A stretch of DNA of 6,738 nt from Bacteroidales bacterium UBA2030 (GTDB lineage Bacteria; Bacteroidota; Bacteroidia; Bacteroidales; TTA-H9), in NCBI GenBank assembly GCA_002332755.1, contig DDBO01000139.1:1-6738 (forward strand). Reading direction: 5' to 3'. This document shows positions 5,429 through 6,738 of this stretch, in pieces. Within the stretch, counting starts at the first letter, position 1. Every line of letters begins with the position of its first letter. Below the pieces are notes generated by a model. It did not search any database. It worked only from the letters and a program-made list of their open reading frames with translations, and was not told where the DNA came from. Both the position numbers and the translations under genes were made by a program.

Positions 5429-6523
5429 ATGAACAGGGTTTTAGTTGCTACAGGTGGCGGAGATTGCCCGGGCTTAAATGCAGTGATTAGGGCAATAGTT
5501 AAAAGGGCCGCTAAGGAAAAAAACTGGGAAGTAGTGGGAAGTATTGAAGCCTTTAATGGCGTGCTTCGCGAGCCCACAGAAATTGTTGTACTGGATGAAA
5601 AGGCTGTAGCCGGCATTCATTATCAGGGTGGTACTATCCTTGGTACTACCAATAAAGGAGGACCTTTTGCATGGCCTGTAAAACGCAAGGATGGCACTTG
5701 GGAAGAAGTTGACCGCAGTGATGAAATGATTAGAAAATTACAGTACCTGGGCATCGATGCTGTAATTAACATTGGTGGTGAAGGTTCGCAATCTATTTCT
5801 CAAGCCCTTTACGAAAAAGGCCTTAACATTATTGGGGTTCCCAAGACCATTGATAATGACCTGGTAGGTACCGATTCGACTTTCGGTTTTCAAACAGCTG
5901 TTCAAATCTGTACTGAAGCCGTGGATAAGCTGGTAACTACAGCAGCCAGCCACAACCGCATTCTTATCTTAGAGGTTATGGGACGCTATGCAGGTTGGAT
6001 TGCTCTTAATACAGCTGTTGCCGGTGGTGCTGAAATTTGCCTCATCCCCGAAATACCTTACGATATCAACAAGGTGATGGAAAAGATTGAATCTCGTTTC
6101 AACAAAGGTCGCGGTTTTACCATCATCGTAATGTCCGAAGGTGCCCGTCCTGTCGGTGGAGATTTTGCCCGCAAAGAAACGGGTGAGGTAGGTTATCACA
6201 ATATCAAATTATCGGGTGCAGCCGAACGATTGATGAATGAACTTAAATCCGTGGGATGCCCTTATGATATTCGTTACACTGTGTTGGGGCATGTTCAGCG
6301 GGGTGGTGTACCCATTGCCTACGACCGTGTACTGGCAACACAATTTGGTGTAAAAGCCATGGAACTGGTTATTGAAGGCCGTTTTGGAGAGATGGTTTCT
6401 TACCAGCATCCATACATTACTTCTATCCCCCTGAAAGATGCAATCAAACGTTACAATTTTGTAGACCCCGATACCGCCCTAATCAAGACTGCCAGAGGTA
6501 TAGGCATTAGTTTTGGTGATTAA
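5429..6523 (+). CDS. pfkA: 6-phosphofructokinase (group III / mixed-substrate type)
   Basis: A 364-residue phosphofructokinase that phosphorylates fructose 6-phosphate to the 1,6-bisphosphate, the committed glycolytic step in the cytoplasm. Motifs seen are N-terminal GGGDCPGLNAVIR (9-21), GGTILGTTNKGG (67-78), IGGEGS (115-120), PKTIDND (138-144) with catalytic base Asp142, the substrate loop MGRYAGW (184-190), and LGHVQRGG (286-293) near the C-terminus. It is longer than the roughly 320-residue E. coli enzyme but normal for group III. At the two sites that separate phosphoryl donors, it has Gly119 (E. coli Gly104, ATP-type) and Lys139 (E. coli Gly124, Lys in PPi enzymes). The mixed pair is known from actinomycete-type ATP enzymes, so ATP is the more likely donor, but PPi use is not excluded. 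The ATG start places the first beta strand (NRVLVATGGG) at the N-terminus as expected. The gene is monocistronic, with its own promoter upstream and a terminator after the TAA. Confidence 0.96.
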   Translation: MNRVLVATGGGDCPGLNAVIRAIVKRAAKEKNWEVVGSIEAFNGVLREPTEIVVLDEKAVAGIHYQGGTILGTTNKGGPFAWPVKRKDGTWEEVDRSDEMIRKLQYLGIDAVINIGGEGSQSISQALYEKGLNIIGVPKTIDNDLVGTDSTFGFQTAVQICTEAVDKLVTTAASHNRILILEVMGRYAGWIALNTAVAGGAEICLIPEIPYDINKVMEKIESRFNKGRGFTIIVMSEGARPVGGDFARKETGEVGYHNIKLSGAAERLMNELKSVGCPYDIRYTVLGHVQRGGVPIAYDRVLATQFGVKAMELVIEGRFGEMVSYQHPYITSIPLKDAIKRYNFVDPDTALIKTARGIGISFGD

Positions 6524-6551
6524 TCCTAATACCATAAATCGCTATTTATAT

Positions 6552-6578
6552 AAGGCTGCCGACATAGGCAGCTTTTTT
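6552..6578 (+). terminator. Rho-independent terminator after phosphofructokinase
   Basis: GCTGCC (6555-6560), a six-base loop GACATA and GGCAGC (6567-6572) form a perfect 6-bp GC-rich stem, extendable by AAG against TTT, followed by six T residues (6573-6578). It lies about 30 nt after the phosphofructokinase stop and closes a single-gene transcript. Confidence 0.9.
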
Positions 6579-6738
6579 ATTTTCCAATGTTAAAAAAATG
6601 AGGCGTAATGAACATTATTGTGTAGATCTAGCGACAGATAAATAACAGGTTGTCAAAATTATAATTCCTAATAATCCCAACCCCAAACAAACTAATATAT
6701 TGGAAATCAATACAAACCCCGGAACCTGAAACCCGGAA
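6579..6738. other. Intergenic tail with no identified gene
   Basis: AT-rich sequence after the terminator. Only a 15-codon ORF (from ATG 6598) is present, with no support. CCCGGAA occurs twice near the end (6718-6724 and 6732-6738) as a short imperfect repeat of AAACCC(C)GGAA; its meaning is unclear because the window stops there. Confidence 0.5.

Noticed and set aside
6598..6645. 15-codon ORF downstream of the terminator
   Set aside because: Too short, with no ribosome site and no features; expected by chance.

Overview
The window looks like chromosomal DNA of a Bacteroidota bacterium, probably Bacteroidales or a related group. The reasons are a DUF4294 protein (a family I know only from this phylum), moderately AT-rich DNA, mostly absent Shine-Dalgarno sequences, and a TAnnTTTG-type -7 promoter element before the phosphofructokinase gene. 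There are no mobile elements, RNA genes, CRISPR arrays or phage genes. This is ordinary core or metabolic context with one broken or split gene.

Layout: four loci on the minus strand are read from about 5270 down to 32. In order these are a secreted DUF4294 protein (5270-4689), a PAS-rich sensor histidine kinase (4549-2393), its NarL/LuxR-type response regulator (2380-1733) and a long-chain acyl-CoA synthetase-like AMP-forming ligase (1669-32). On the plus strand, divergent from the DUF4294 gene, is a 6-phosphofructokinase gene (5429-6523). It has a recognisable promoter and a clear rho-independent terminator. The 158 bp between the two divergent genes holds the promoter signals and a short direct repeat.

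The main observation is that the sensor kinase is interrupted by one in-frame TAA (minus strand, 3805-3803). The upstream piece (248 aa, a degenerate PAS plus a PAS) and the downstream piece (PAS, PAS, HisKA_3, HATPase_c) are in the same frame. Together they read as one 718-residue protein, and the stop sits in a PAS-PAS linker where a Glu codon is expected (a one-base GAA to TAA change). TAA is a real stop in at least three other genes here, so code reassignment is unlikely. The remaining options are a recent nonsense mutation, a sequence error, reinitiation at a TTG 15 nt downstream, or readthrough.

Working model (inference): the sensor has no membrane segment, so it should sense a cytoplasmic signal and phosphorylate Asp59 of the adjacent regulator. 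Regulator and kinase are tightly spaced (12 nt). The acyl-CoA ligase 63 nt further on may be co-transcribed or a target. Phosphofructokinase and the DUF4294 protein appear to be separate functions.
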